Below are positions 1 through 7,938 of a stretch of DNA of 64,000 nt, piece after piece. Position 1 is the stretch's first letter; the number at the start of each line of letters is the position of its first letter. The notes under the pieces were generated by a model. The model saw only the letters and a list, made by a program, of their open reading frames with translations. It had not been told where the DNA came from and did not search any database. The stretch is from Brevibacillus laterosporus LMG 15441 (lineage in GTDB: Bacteria > Bacillota > Bacilli > Brevibacillales > Brevibacillaceae): assembly GCF_000219535.2 (NCBI RefSeq), contig NZ_CP007806.1, forward strand, positions 2,328,501 through 2,392,500. The letters are read 5' to 3'. Both the position numbers and the translations under genes were made by a program.

Positions 1-336
1 GATACGGATGAGGAGGCGAATGAACTCGCGTTAAGCGCGTTACATCTTACGCATTTATTGTATCGAGGGCGGTTGCAACCGCTTGCTAGTCCAAAGACGG
101 TAAGCACCTATCCATATACAGCAAATGAATTAACTGAGTTAGAAGCGATGAAGCATTCTATTCTAATCGGATCTGTAAAAACCATTGCCCTCAAAATCAG
201 AGCGCTACAAGAGCGATATCCGATTGAAGAATTGATGGCCGTTTCCCCTATTTATGATATAAATGCCCGTAAACGATCCTATGCTTTATTACAGCAGGCT
301 ATTGCTGAAGCCGATACGGGTAAACCATACCGCTAA
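1..336 (+). CDS. C-terminal part of a luciferase-like (LLM class) flavin monooxygenase, 5' truncated by window
   Basis: The reading frame is open from base 1 to the TAA at 334-336, so the gene starts before the window; the first in-frame methionine in view is not the start. The roughly 111 visible residues have the tail typical of the MsnO8 branch of bacterial luciferase-like monooxygenases: an R-G-R segment followed by a proline-rich stretch, a YPYT-x2-E motif, a G-S/T-P-like 'IGSVKTIALKI' helix, and the final 'DINARKRSYALL' segment. Enzymes of this group use reduced FMN (or F420) to oxidise unknown organic substrates. The next gene, namA, is also a flavin enzyme and follows after 48 bp, so the two may be co-transcribed. 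Family call from C-terminal motifs only; substrate unknown. Confidence 0.7.
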   Translation, partial: DTDEEANELALSALHLTHLLYRGRLQPLASPKTVSTYPYTANELTELEAMKHSILIGSVKTIALKIRALQERYPIEELMAVSPIYDINARKRSYALLQQAIAEADTGKPYR

Positions 337-384
337 AAAAACATTCAAATATATGTAAAAAAACAAAATCGAGGAGGAAGTAAG

Positions 385-1401
385 ATGACTGTTAAATTAT
401 TTCAACCCTATCAATTAAAAGAGGTTACATTGAAAAATCGGATTGTCATGGCCCCTATGTGCATGTATTCTGTAACTGAAAAGGACGGAAAAGCTACTGA
501 CTTTCATATTACGCACTATACAACGCGCGCAGTTGGACAGGTAGGTCTTATAATTGTGGAAGCAACTGCTGTTGAAGAACAGGGACGGATTTCGGAATTT
601 GACCTGGGAATATGGAATGATGACCACATAGCCGGATTACATAAAATTGTCGAGCAAGCACATCAGTACGGAGCTAAAATGGGAATTCAATTAGCCCATG
701 CTGGGCGTAAAGCAGAGGTTCCTGGTTCCATCTATGGCCCATCTGCAATTGCATTTGATGAGAGCAGCCGTGTTCCAGAAGAAATGTCAGTTGAAAAAAT
801 CAAACAGACAATAGAAGCATTTAAGCAAGGTGCGGTGAGAGCTAAACAAGCGGGCTTTGATGTTCTTGAAATCCATGCGGCTCACGGGTATTTATTACAT
901 GAATTTTTATCCCCGCTCTCTAATCAACGAACAGACGAATACGGGGGCTCTCAGGAAAATAGATACCGCATGTTATCCGAAGTGATAGCAGAGGTGAAAA
1001 GTGTTTGGGAAGGGCCATTGATGGTACGTGTCTCCGCTACCGATTATACAGAAGGAGGCTTAACGATCGAGGATCACGTACAATTCGCAGTTTGGATGAA
1101 AGAGCAGGGCGTGGATCTCATTGACGTTAGCTCTGGTGCACTTGTACGGGCAGCTATTAATGTGTATCCAGGCTATCAAGTAAAGTTATCAGAACAGATC
1201 AAAGAAGAAGCGAACATCCCCACTGGTGCTGTAGGGTTAATTACCTCTCCGTTACAGGCTGAGGAGATTTTACAAAATAATCGTGCAGATATAATCATCT
1301 TAGGCCGCGAGCTGTTGCGAAATCCATATTGGGCTAGAGGTGCGGCAGATGAATTACAAGTAGAAATTGAGGCACCTAGACAGTATCAAAGGGGCTGGTA
1401 A
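385..1401 (+). CDS. namA: NADPH dehydrogenase NamA (YqjM-type old yellow enzyme)
   Basis: FMN-dependent ene-reductase, 338 residues, the normal length of the B. subtilis YqjM family. It reduces activated C=C bonds of enals, enones and nitro compounds with NADPH and is linked to xenobiotic and oxidative stress. Visible signatures are the class-specific MCMYS motif with Cys26 and Tyr28 (the redox-tuning cysteine of YqjM) and the HAAHGYL motif with the substrate-binding pair His164/His167 and Tyr169, at the same numbering as YqjM. The TIM-barrel end shows the phosphate-binding '[12 protein letters not shown]' segment. An AGGAGG box precedes the ATG. A rho-independent terminator lies 56 bp downstream. 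Confidence 0.95.
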   Translation: MTVKLFQPYQLKEVTLKNRIVMAPMCMYSVTEKDGKATDFHITHYTTRAVGQVGLIIVEATAVEEQGRISEFDLGIWNDDHIAGLHKIVEQAHQYGAKMGIQLAHAGRKAEVPGSIYGPSAIAFDESSRVPEEMSVEKIKQTIEAFKQGAVRAKQAGFDVLEIHAAHGYLLHEFLSPLSNQRTDEYGGSQENRYRMLSEVIAEVKSVWEGPLMVRVSATDYTEGGLTIEDHVQFAVWMKEQGVDLIDVSSGALVRAAINVYPGYQVKLSEQIKEEANIPTGAVGLITSPLQAEEILQNNRADIIILGRELLRNPYWARGAADELQVEIEAPRQYQRGW

Positions 1402-1457
1402 GCTACAATTGTGACCACATCAATTTCTTACAAGATGTAAATAGATTAACCCTTTAG

Positions 1458-1498
1458 AAGCTAGTAATCCTTTTAGCATATAGGATACTAGCTTTTTT
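1458..1498 (+). terminator. Rho-independent terminator after namA
   Basis: Stem AAGCTAGTAATCC / GGATACTAGCTT with one bulged A, loop of about 10 nt, followed by six Ts. Confidence 0.8.
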
Positions 1499-1661
1499 GT
1501 GTAAAATCATTCCTAAAAGGCCTATGCTACTTTAGAAATGTATAGAAAACCAGCAATTCGTTTGACCTTATAGATAAAATGTTATAAATTATAGTATATA
1601 TATGAAATATATTTCTGATAATTTAAATAAAACCAAAATGATTTCATAAAGAGGGGTTACT

Positions 1662-2327
1662 ATGCCAATTCCTAAGAATTACACTTCTTCTATTCGATTA
1701 ACTGCGAAAGAAAAAGCTTTTCGTCAGCTACAAAGCTGGATTATCGATGGAACCTTAGAGCCAGGGGAGAAGCTATATGATGCTGAAATTGCAGAAGCGA
1801 TCGGTGTGAGCAGGACTCCTGTGAGGGAAGCCTTTCAGCTACTTGAGGTCCAAGGCTTTATTGAAACATATCGAGGACGGGATACAAGAGTTACTACTGT
1901 TTCAAAGGAAGATGTACAGACAATGTATTTACCGCTTGCTTCACTTCAAGCATTAGCGGCCCAATTAGCTGCGACTGCAATTACAGAAGAGCAAATTGCT
2001 ACATTAAACGAGATCAATGCCAGCTATAAACAGGCAATCTACGATAAAGATGTACCAAAAATTGTAGAAATGGATAGTCAATTTCATACATTTATTTTAG
2101 AAATTGTGGACAATCCCTATATCATAAATTTTACATCTGTTCTTCAGCTACATATTCAACGCTTAGAATATATCTTTTTTAAGCAACAGCACATTCCTAA
2201 GGAAGAATCTATTGATGAACATGAGAGAATCGTACAAGCCTTTGTCCAGAAAAATGGAAAATTAGCTGCAGAGATTATGGAACAAAATTGGCTGCGTCCT
2301 ATGAAAGAAGTATATCAGCTGATGTAA
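1662..2327 (+). CDS. GntR family transcriptional regulator, FCD subfamily
   Basis: 221 residues. N-terminal winged helix (about residues 12-75) has the GntR pattern: 'IIDGTLEPGEKL', then the recognition region 'AEAIGVSRTPVREAFQLL' and the wing 'FIETYRGRDTRV'. The C-terminal part (about 85-215) is an alpha-helical FCD ligand domain with the family's spaced His/Asp metal-ligand pattern ('MDSQFHTFI', 'HERIVQAF'). FCD regulators usually respond to organic acids or amino acids. The EamA exporter gene 45 bp downstream in the same direction is the likely target. A GAGGGG box precedes the ATG and the upstream 100 bp are AT-rich with a TATAGT-like -10. Ligand unknown. Confidence 0.88.
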   Translation: MPIPKNYTSSIRLTAKEKAFRQLQSWIIDGTLEPGEKLYDAEIAEAIGVSRTPVREAFQLLEVQGFIETYRGRDTRVTTVSKEDVQTMYLPLASLQALAAQLAATAITEEQIATLNEINASYKQAIYDKDVPKIVEMDSQFHTFILEIVDNPYIINFTSVLQLHIQRLEYIFFKQQHIPKEESIDEHERIVQAFVQKNGKLAAEIMEQNWLRPMKEVYQLM

Positions 2328-2372
2328 TGATATAAATAATTTTGAAGATGAACAGATCAGTGAGGAGACCAT

Positions 2373-3299
2373 ATGAAAACGGAACAGATTGTCATGTCGA
2401 GAAAATTCGGAGTTACCCTCGTACTAACAGGGGCTATGCTGTGGGGAATATCTGGGACTGTTGCTCAATATTTGTTTCAGCAACAAGGCTTCAGTCCTGA
2501 GTGGTTAGTCGTTATACGTCTTTTACTGTCGGGTATTATTCTATTAGCAGTTGCCTATAGAAAAGAGAAACAAAATATCTGGGGCATATGGAAAAACACC
2601 AAAGAGCGACTCAGCCTTATCTTGTTTGGTATTTTAGGAATGTTGGCTGTTCAATATACTTATTTTGCAGCTATTAAGCATGGAAATGCAGCAACAGCTA
2701 CTATTCTTCAATATTTGGCCCCTGTGCTAATTACATGCTATGTGGCGATTCGTCTAAAAAGGCTACCCATGTTAAAAGAATTACTAGCTGTCGTTCTAGC
2801 TCTCTTAGGAACGTTCTTACTGGTTACACATGGAAGCATCAATAGCCTCTCTATTTCTGGCTTAGCATTATTCTGGGGGCTAGCCTCGGCGGTAGCATTG
2901 GCTTTCTATACATTACATCCACACAAGCTTCTTGCTAAATGGGGAGCAGCTATCGTTGTAGGCTGGGCGATGCTAATCGGAGGTATCGGCTTTAGTTTTG
3001 TTCATCCCCCTTGGAGGCTGGAGGGACAATGGTCGATGTCTTCCACTTTAGCCGTAATGTTTATTGTACTATTTGGAACACTGATTGCCTTTTACTGTTA
3101 TTTGGAAAGTCTTAAGTACCTTAGTGCCCCCGAAACTAGTTTATTAGCTTGTGTCGAGCCTGTTTCTGCCGCCGTCCTATCAGTGATTTGGCTACAGATA
3201 CCCTTTGGTTTAACGGATTGGTTGGGTACCCTGTGTATTCTTATTACCATTGCCATCCTATCCTTGGGCGGGCATAAGGAGACAGCTAAGACCAATTAG
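2373..3299 (+). CDS. EamA/DMT superfamily metabolite exporter
   Basis: 308 residues with ten predicted hydrophobic helices arranged as two EamA repeats (roughly residues 12-150 and 160-295), typical of RhaT/YdcZ-type drug/metabolite exporters in the cell membrane. The start of each repeat shows the usual 'G-A-x-L-W-G' and 'GLALFWGLASAVALAFYTL' pattern, and the second repeat ends with 'LACVEPVSAAVLSVIWL', the conserved E-P segment of the family. It follows a GntR/FCD regulator by 45 bp, which suggests export of the compound that regulator senses. Substrate cannot be named from sequence. Confidence 0.88.
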   Translation: MKTEQIVMSRKFGVTLVLTGAMLWGISGTVAQYLFQQQGFSPEWLVVIRLLLSGIILLAVAYRKEKQNIWGIWKNTKERLSLILFGILGMLAVQYTYFAAIKHGNAATATILQYLAPVLITCYVAIRLKRLPMLKELLAVVLALLGTFLLVTHGSINSLSISGLALFWGLASAVALAFYTLHPHKLLAKWGAAIVVGWAMLIGGIGFSFVHPPWRLEGQWSMSSTLAVMFIVLFGTLIAFYCYLESLKYLSAPETSLLACVEPVSAAVLSVIWLQIPFGLTDWLGTLCILITIAILSLGGHKETAKTN

Positions 3300-3353
3300 C
3301 TTCTCCAACTTATCGAAACGAAAAATAAATAAATAGAGCAATACAAGGAAAAG

Positions 3354-3391
3354 GCCGGTATCCCGATAGGGAATACTGGCTTCGTGTTTTT
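3354..3391 (+). terminator. Terminator after the EamA transporter gene
   Basis: Stem GCCGGTATCCC / GGGAATACTGGC around a GATA loop, followed by TTCGTGTTTTT. The remaining bases to 3508 hold nothing recognisable. Confidence 0.6.
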
Positions 3392-3508
3392 GTGAATAAG
3401 AAAGAAAAGCTGTTCTCTGTAGGGGCAAATTCCTGAATACCTCCATTTTTGACTCCACTAAGCTATAACACTGATGAACAGTTCATCTGATACGGCTATA
3501 CAGCTAGG

Positions 3509-4615
3509 CTAATAGAGAAATCTCCACAAATAAAAGGTGGCATAGGCTTCCCAATTTGTCCATGTCGCAGAAAGCTTTACAATTTCTGCTTTCGTGGGCT
3601 TTTGTGGGGTGCCCTGAAGATATTTAATCGCATTGTGTAAACCTACATCATCTATTGGAAAAGCGGAGGGCATCCTCAGGCAACGCATTAAAACGTAATT
3701 AGCAGTCCATGGTCCAATGCCACGGATTTTGACAAGCATGTTTTCCGCTTTTTTATAATCTCCGCAGTTCCCTAATTGCTCTTTGGTTATTTTACCTTCC
3801 ACCATAAGCTGAGCTACACCAATTAAATACTCACATTTTTTCCCTGTCATTTGTAATCGCTTCAAGTCTTCTATTGTCAGAGCGGCAATATCATGCGGGG
3901 AGGGGAATATCCAATACGTTTCATCATCACATTCAATGCTTCGGCCAAAGGCCTTCACCAGTCGTCTTTTCAGCGTATAAGCGAAGGGCAGATTGATTTG
4001 CTGCCCGATAATTCCCCAGCAGATTGCTTCGAACAGATCAGGAATTCCAATGTTTCGGAGACCACTAAAAGTAGTAACTGCTCTTTGTAGCAATGCATCT
4101 GATTTAGCCAAGTCGTAAAAAGGGCGCAAGTCTGTATCCAAATCAAACCAATCTCTTACATAACGGGCGACCTCGGCTCGTATCCATTTGCAGGATGGCA
4201 TTGTAGTTCCTAGAAAACGAATGTGTAGCATGTTATCCTGATCCGAACGTATTTCTACTACAGGTGTTTCCGCTTCAATAGGAATAGCTCTGTAAATTCG
4301 GTGGTTTTTACAATAAAATAAGCATTCATTAGGCTCTTTGGACAAATATTTCATATTTTCGTTAAAGCTGAATTCCTTTGGCACGACCAGTGTTAGCTCA
4401 CTTTGTTTATCCGTCCAAGCGCCTATAGGAAGAGTGGAACAGCATTTTCTACAAGGCCGGTATCCTGCCTGTTCAGCATTCGCCCGCGACTGAAATCGAA
4501 TCGTGTTTTCTGGATGAAACTTTTCCGTACACCATGGGAAACAATATATCTTCTCTATTTTTTTACCAGTGAAATAAGGAGCATCCCACTTCGGATAACT
4601 TGTTGTTTTTTCCAT
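3509..4615 (-). CDS. DNA-3-methyladenine glycosylase (AlkA type) with N-terminal Ada zinc domain
   Basis: 368-residue fusion. Residues about 10-60 form an Ada-type zinc/methylphosphotriester domain: Cys25 and Cys29 in 'YCFPWC', then 'RPCRKC' with Cys55 and Cys58, a spacing equal to E. coli Ada C38/C42/C69/C72. Residues about 100-365 are an AlkA-like base-excision glycosylase with the 'GQQINLPFAYTLKRRLV' segment and the helix-hairpin-helix 'IRGIGPWTANYVLM' followed by 'FPIDD', whose second Asp (about 323) aligns with the catalytic Asp238 of AlkA. No AraC-type helix-turn-helix lies between, unlike Ada-AraC-AlkA fusions known elsewhere. Divergent from adaA by about 145 bp, so probably part of the adaptive response to methylating agents. 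Start ATG follows an AGGA box. Confidence 0.88.
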   Translation of the reverse strand: MEKTTSYPKWDAPYFTGKKIEKIYCFPWCTEKFHPENTIRFQSRANAEQAGYRPCRKCCSTLPIGAWTDKQSELTLVVPKEFSFNENMKYLSKEPNECLFYCKNHRIYRAIPIEAETPVVEIRSDQDNMLHIRFLGTTMPSCKWIRAEVARYVRDWFDLDTDLRPFYDLAKSDALLQRAVTTFSGLRNIGIPDLFEAICWGIIGQQINLPFAYTLKRRLVKAFGRSIECDDETYWIFPSPHDIAALTIEDLKRLQMTGKKCEYLIGVAQLMVEGKITKEQLGNCGDYKKAENMLVKIRGIGPWTANYVLMRCLRMPSAFPIDDVGLHNAIKYLQGTPQKPTKAEIVKLSATWTNWEAYATFYLWRFLY

Positions 4616-4761
4616 AAAAAATCCTCCATTCCATGCAATACAAGCACACTACTAGTTGTAACATAAAAGGCCTCTATAAAATTTCACTATCTTGCTATTC
4701 CAATCATAAAATCGTACATAGGTTCGTTCTGGAGGGTATACTGTGGATGGAGGTGAACCAG

Positions 4762-5382
4762 ATGAGAGATATCCAAAGGCAAGGAGAGAAGAATAATTAT
4801 CTAACTGATGAAAAGTGGCAAGCAATCATTACTAACGATGCATCGTACAATGATACATTTTTTTATGCGGTGAAAACTACAGGTATCTTTTGCAGACCTT
4901 CTTGCAGGTCTAGAGAGCCTAAAAAGGAAAATGTTCGAATATTTTGTAGCGCAGAAGAGGCGCTGTCAGAAAATTTCCGACCTTGTAAGCGATGTAAGCC
5001 AACAGGACAACGTTTGCCTGATGTTGAATGGGTGGCACAGATTACGGATTATATCAAAAAGAATTACAGTGAAGAATTAACGCTAGAGCTTTTAGCAGAT
5101 ATATGTCATGGAAGTCCTTATCATATGCATCGAACATTTAAACGCATTAAGGGAATGACCCCAATTGAATATATTCAACAGACGAGAATAAAGAAAGCCA
5201 TGGATTATCTCATCCAATCTGATATGACGATTACCGACATCGCAATGACTGTGGGGATGCCCAACACACCGTACTTCATCACTTTGTTTAAGAAGATAAC
5301 AGGACAGACGCCTAAAAAATTTCGTCAATTAAATAAGAATACACAAGCCATGGAGGTGTTGCAAAGTGACAGCAAAAAGTAA
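4762..5382 (+). CDS. adaA: AdaA: methylphosphotriester-DNA methyltransferase and AraC-type activator
   Basis: About 206 residues from the chosen start. The N-terminal Ada zinc domain shows 'GIFCRPSC' and 'FRPCKRC'; the first cysteine is the one that takes a methyl group from DNA phosphotriesters, turning the protein into an activator. The C-terminal AraC helix-turn-helix spans 'LTLELLADICHGSPYHMHRTFKRI' to 'FITLFKKITGQTPKKFR'. It closely resembles B. subtilis AdaA over 'TDEKWQAII' and onward. Upstream in-frame codons exist to 4633, but GGAGGTGA at 4749-4756 fits the ATG at 4762; ATG 4747 is an alternative. It overlaps adaB and is divergent from the AlkA-like gene. Confidence 0.93.
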   Translation: MRDIQRQGEKNNYLTDEKWQAIITNDASYNDTFFYAVKTTGIFCRPSCRSREPKKENVRIFCSAEEALSENFRPCKRCKPTGQRLPDVEWVAQITDYIKKNYSEELTLELLADICHGSPYHMHRTFKRIKGMTPIEYIQQTRIKKAMDYLIQSDMTITDIAMTVGMPNTPYFITLFKKITGQTPKKFRQLNKNTQAMEVLQSDSKK

Positions 5383-5914
5383 ACAGATCATTTATTATTC
5401 AAGGCTGGTCCATTCGGATTGGAACCTATACATTGCTGCTACAGGGGCGGGACTTTGTTATGTAGGTTCGCAAAATCATCCTTTTGAGGAATTGGAAAAT
5501 TGGGTAAGGAATCGGTTTCCGAAAGGTGAATTGGTGCAGGATCATGAAAAATTACAAGGCTATGCAGCAGAATTGGTTGCGTATTTTCAAGGCACACGTA
5601 AAGACTTCTCTATTGACTTTGATTTATATGGTACGCCATTTCAGCTCGCGGTGTGGAATGCTCTTTGTGAAATACCATATGGGCAAACCCGTTCCTACTC
5701 TGATATTGCGCTTCAAATACAAAAACCAAATGCGGTACGTGCTGTTGGAACAGCAATTGGTGCTAATCCCGTTTTAATTACGGTTCCCTGCCATCGGGTG
5801 ATTGGGAAAAATGGCTCACTAACGGGCTACCGGGGTGGATTGGAAATGAAAACCAAGCTTCTGCGCTTCGAAAATGAAAATAGTTTGGTAGAGGGGAGTA
5901 AGCTATATGCCTGA
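5366..5914 (+). CDS. adaB: AdaB: O6-methylguanine-DNA methyltransferase
   Basis: 182 residues. The suicide methyltransferase transfers methyl groups from O6-methylguanine to its active-site cysteine. The active-site motif 'ITVPCHRVIG' is present, preceded by the helix-turn-helix/arginine finger region 'YGQTRSYSDIALQI...NAVRAVGTAIGANP' and followed by 'GYRGGLEMKTKLL'. The GTG start at 5366 lies inside the end of adaA with GGAGGTG at 5352-5358, so the two are translationally coupled as in B. subtilis adaAB. The following oxygenase gene overlaps its stop codon. Confidence 0.95.
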   Translation: MTAKSKQIIYYSRLVHSDWNLYIAATGAGLCYVGSQNHPFEELENWVRNRFPKGELVQDHEKLQGYAAELVAYFQGTRKDFSIDFDLYGTPFQLAVWNALCEIPYGQTRSYSDIALQIQKPNAVRAVGTAIGANPVLITVPCHRVIGKNGSLTGYRGGLEMKTKLLRFENENSLVEGSKLYA

Positions 5915-6620
5915 TTGCCTCACAGAACGGAGTGCCGCCATAGATTGGAATAAAGTGCAACAGACGATGGATGAGCAGGGCTATGCTACAATTCCAGCAT
6001 TCTTAACGAAGAAGGAATGTAACGAAATAATAAACACGTATGAAAAAGAAGAGTATTTTCGGAACACGATTGATATGGCTAGATTTCGATTCGGCATCGG
6101 GGAGTATAAATATTATCAAGCTCCCCTTCCTACTATGTTGCAACAGCTTCGTGAAGGCTTCTATCCTGAATTGGCTAAAACGGCTAACCGATGGCTGAAG
6201 CAGCTTGATGATGGGGCATGTTACCCACCTTTGCTCTCAGAATTTCTCACGGAATGCCATCAGCAGGGACAGACAAGATCAACACCCTTACTCCTTAAAT
6301 ACGAAGCTGGAGGTTATAATTGTCTGCATCAGGATTTGTATGGAGATGTCTACTTTCCATTTCAAGTAGTATTCGCCCTCTCTCAAAAAGAGATAGATTA
6401 TACAGGCGGTGAGTTTTTGTTGCTGGAACAACGGCCAAGGGCGCAAAGCCGAGGGCATGTGATAACCCTAGAACAAGGATCAGGACTCATTTTTCCTACT
6501 AACAATCGGCCTGTACTAGGTTCACGCGGGTATTATAGAACCAAGATAAGGCATGGTGTCAGCACGATTACTTCTGGTACAAGATATACGCTTGGTATTA
6601 TTTTTCATGATGCAAAGTGA
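5907..6620 (+). CDS. 2OG-Fe(II) oxygenase in the ada operon
   Basis: 237 residues of the 2-oxoglutarate/Fe(II) dioxygenase fold (the COG3826-like group, as far as I recognise it). The metal-binding facial triad is visible as 'LHQDLYGD' (His-x-Asp) in the middle and a distal 'IRHGVSTI' His, followed by 'SGTRYTLGIIFHD', where the arginine should bind the 2OG carboxylate. Its ATG overlaps the adaB stop (ATGCCTGA), so it is translated with the Ada proteins. This position suggests oxidative dealkylation of DNA or a related substrate, in parallel with AlkB, but it is not a canonical AlkB sequence. Function is inferred from context. Confidence 0.8.
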   Translation: MPDCLTERSAAIDWNKVQQTMDEQGYATIPAFLTKKECNEIINTYEKEEYFRNTIDMARFRFGIGEYKYYQAPLPTMLQQLREGFYPELAKTANRWLKQLDDGACYPPLLSEFLTECHQQGQTRSTPLLLKYEAGGYNCLHQDLYGDVYFPFQVVFALSQKEIDYTGGEFLLLEQRPRAQSRGHVITLEQGSGLIFPTNNRPVLGSRGYYRTKIRHGVSTITSGTRYTLGIIFHDAK

Positions 6621-6678
6621 TCTACGCCTGACAAATATACACTAAAACAAACGAATATGCAGCAAAGGGGCGACTGAG

Positions 6679-7500
6679 ATGAAGAGTGAGTTTTTTTATA
6701 AATATCCCAAAACACTGCTAAATAAAGGGACAGGCTTTCTTTCCGATTACACTCATTCGTTGAATCCTTATACGGGTTGTTCCTTTGGATGTTCCTATTG
6801 CTATGTACGACAAATGCCTGTATCGATTTTTCGTAGGGAGGAGTGGGGAACCTGGGTGGACATCAAACGGGACGCGGCAAATGTATTACGTAAGGAGCTC
6901 AGAAGGGAAAAAAGCAAAGGAAAGGTAACAATATTCATGTCATCAAGCACAGATCCGTACCAACCAATTGAACATAAAGAAAAGGTGACAAGATCTCTTT
7001 TGGAGGTCATGCTGGAGAACCCTCCTGATTTTTTATTTATCCAGACCCGTAGTCCTCTTGTTAGTCGAGACATTGATTTATTATTACGCTTGGAGAAGAA
7101 GGTTCGAGTAAGCATGACCATAGAGACGGATCGAGAGGATATCCGTAAGCATTTTACACCTCATGCACCCCCTATTCCTGCCAGATTAGAGGCACTTCAG
7201 CGTTTAGCAGATGCAGGTGTACCCACCCAGGCAACCATCGCTCCACTATTGCCCAGCAGTGAAGAATTCCCTGATAAGCTACGAACGCTAGTTGATCGCA
7301 TCTGTATAGATGATTATTTTATGGGGGACGGTAGTGGAGGAAGACGAACTAGGAATCTGGGGATCGACTCATTCTATCATAAGCTAAATGCAGTCGAATG
7401 GTATCATCCCTCTGCCTATCAATTGGTGTATGAGCGATTTACACGTGTTTTTCCCACTGATCAGGTATTTGTAAGTCAGAAGGGATTTGCTCCTTACTGA
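6679..7500 (+). CDS. SPL family radical SAM protein
   Basis: 273 residues with the radical SAM cluster motif as CSFGCSYC (Cx3Cx2C) near residue 35, in the context 'LNPYTGCSFGCSYCYV' typical of the SplB-like/Rv2578c group. Other family marks are 'SSTDPYQPIE', 'TRSPLVSRDIDLL' and 'SMTIETD'. The family is related to spore photoproduct lyase, but this protein is shorter than SplB (about 340 residues) and lacks its C-terminal part, so the true substrate is unknown. It starts 58 bp after the 2OG oxygenase in the same direction and probably belongs to the same repair-linked transcript. A terminator-like hairpin follows. Confidence 0.82.
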   Translation: MKSEFFYKYPKTLLNKGTGFLSDYTHSLNPYTGCSFGCSYCYVRQMPVSIFRREEWGTWVDIKRDAANVLRKELRREKSKGKVTIFMSSSTDPYQPIEHKEKVTRSLLEVMLENPPDFLFIQTRSPLVSRDIDLLLRLEKKVRVSMTIETDREDIRKHFTPHAPPIPARLEALQRLADAGVPTQATIAPLLPSSEEFPDKLRTLVDRICIDDYFMGDGSGGRRTRNLGIDSFYHKLNAVEWYHPSAYQLVYERFTRVFPTDQVFVSQKGFAPY

Positions 7501-7525
7501 AAAATCCAAACGATTAGTAGCATGT

Positions 7526-7554
7526 AGCGTCCTGTAAGGGAGGCTATTTTTTTG
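7526..7554 (+). terminator. Terminator-like hairpin after the radical SAM gene
   Basis: TAGC-CCT / AGG-GCTA stem with internal mismatches followed by seven Ts. Confidence 0.5.
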
Positions 7555-7938
7555 TGTAAAAATGAATAATCAATTGGAGTGCGGCTCGAAACTTTCTTAA
7601 ATAGTTTTCTAAATTGAGTTGTAGCAGGTGTAGTTTCCATTAAAAGTAAGTTGCCTTTCATCCAATTTGAAAACGATAGGATTGTCATCGTGTCTTAAAG
7701 AATATGAGAGCAATTTTTTATTAACATAGGTAGCAAGAAATCAAAAATAAAATATAGTTTATTTTTCGAATTTTCAATAAACATTTTATGCAAAACAATC
7801 ATTTGGTTAACAATATTCTATATTTCGACACAATTTAGATAAAAAAAGGCATTAGGGAATATTTCCAATTTTGGATTTTTAGCCGATACTATTGTATGGA
7901 AATAAAATTCCAATTTAAAAAAGGAGTCGATTAAAAAA
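7555..7938. other. AT-rich intergenic region before the collagenase gene
   Basis: About 380 bp without a supported gene. The last 200 bp are strongly AT-rich and probably contain the collagenase promoter; no clear -35/-10 pair stands out. A minus-strand open frame across 7494-7688 lacks a ribosome binding site and was not accepted. Confidence 0.5.

Noticed and set aside
7494..7688. Minus-strand 64-codon frame after the radical SAM gene
   Set aside because: No ribosome binding site before its ATG, overlaps a terminator-like hairpin, and no family is recognised.
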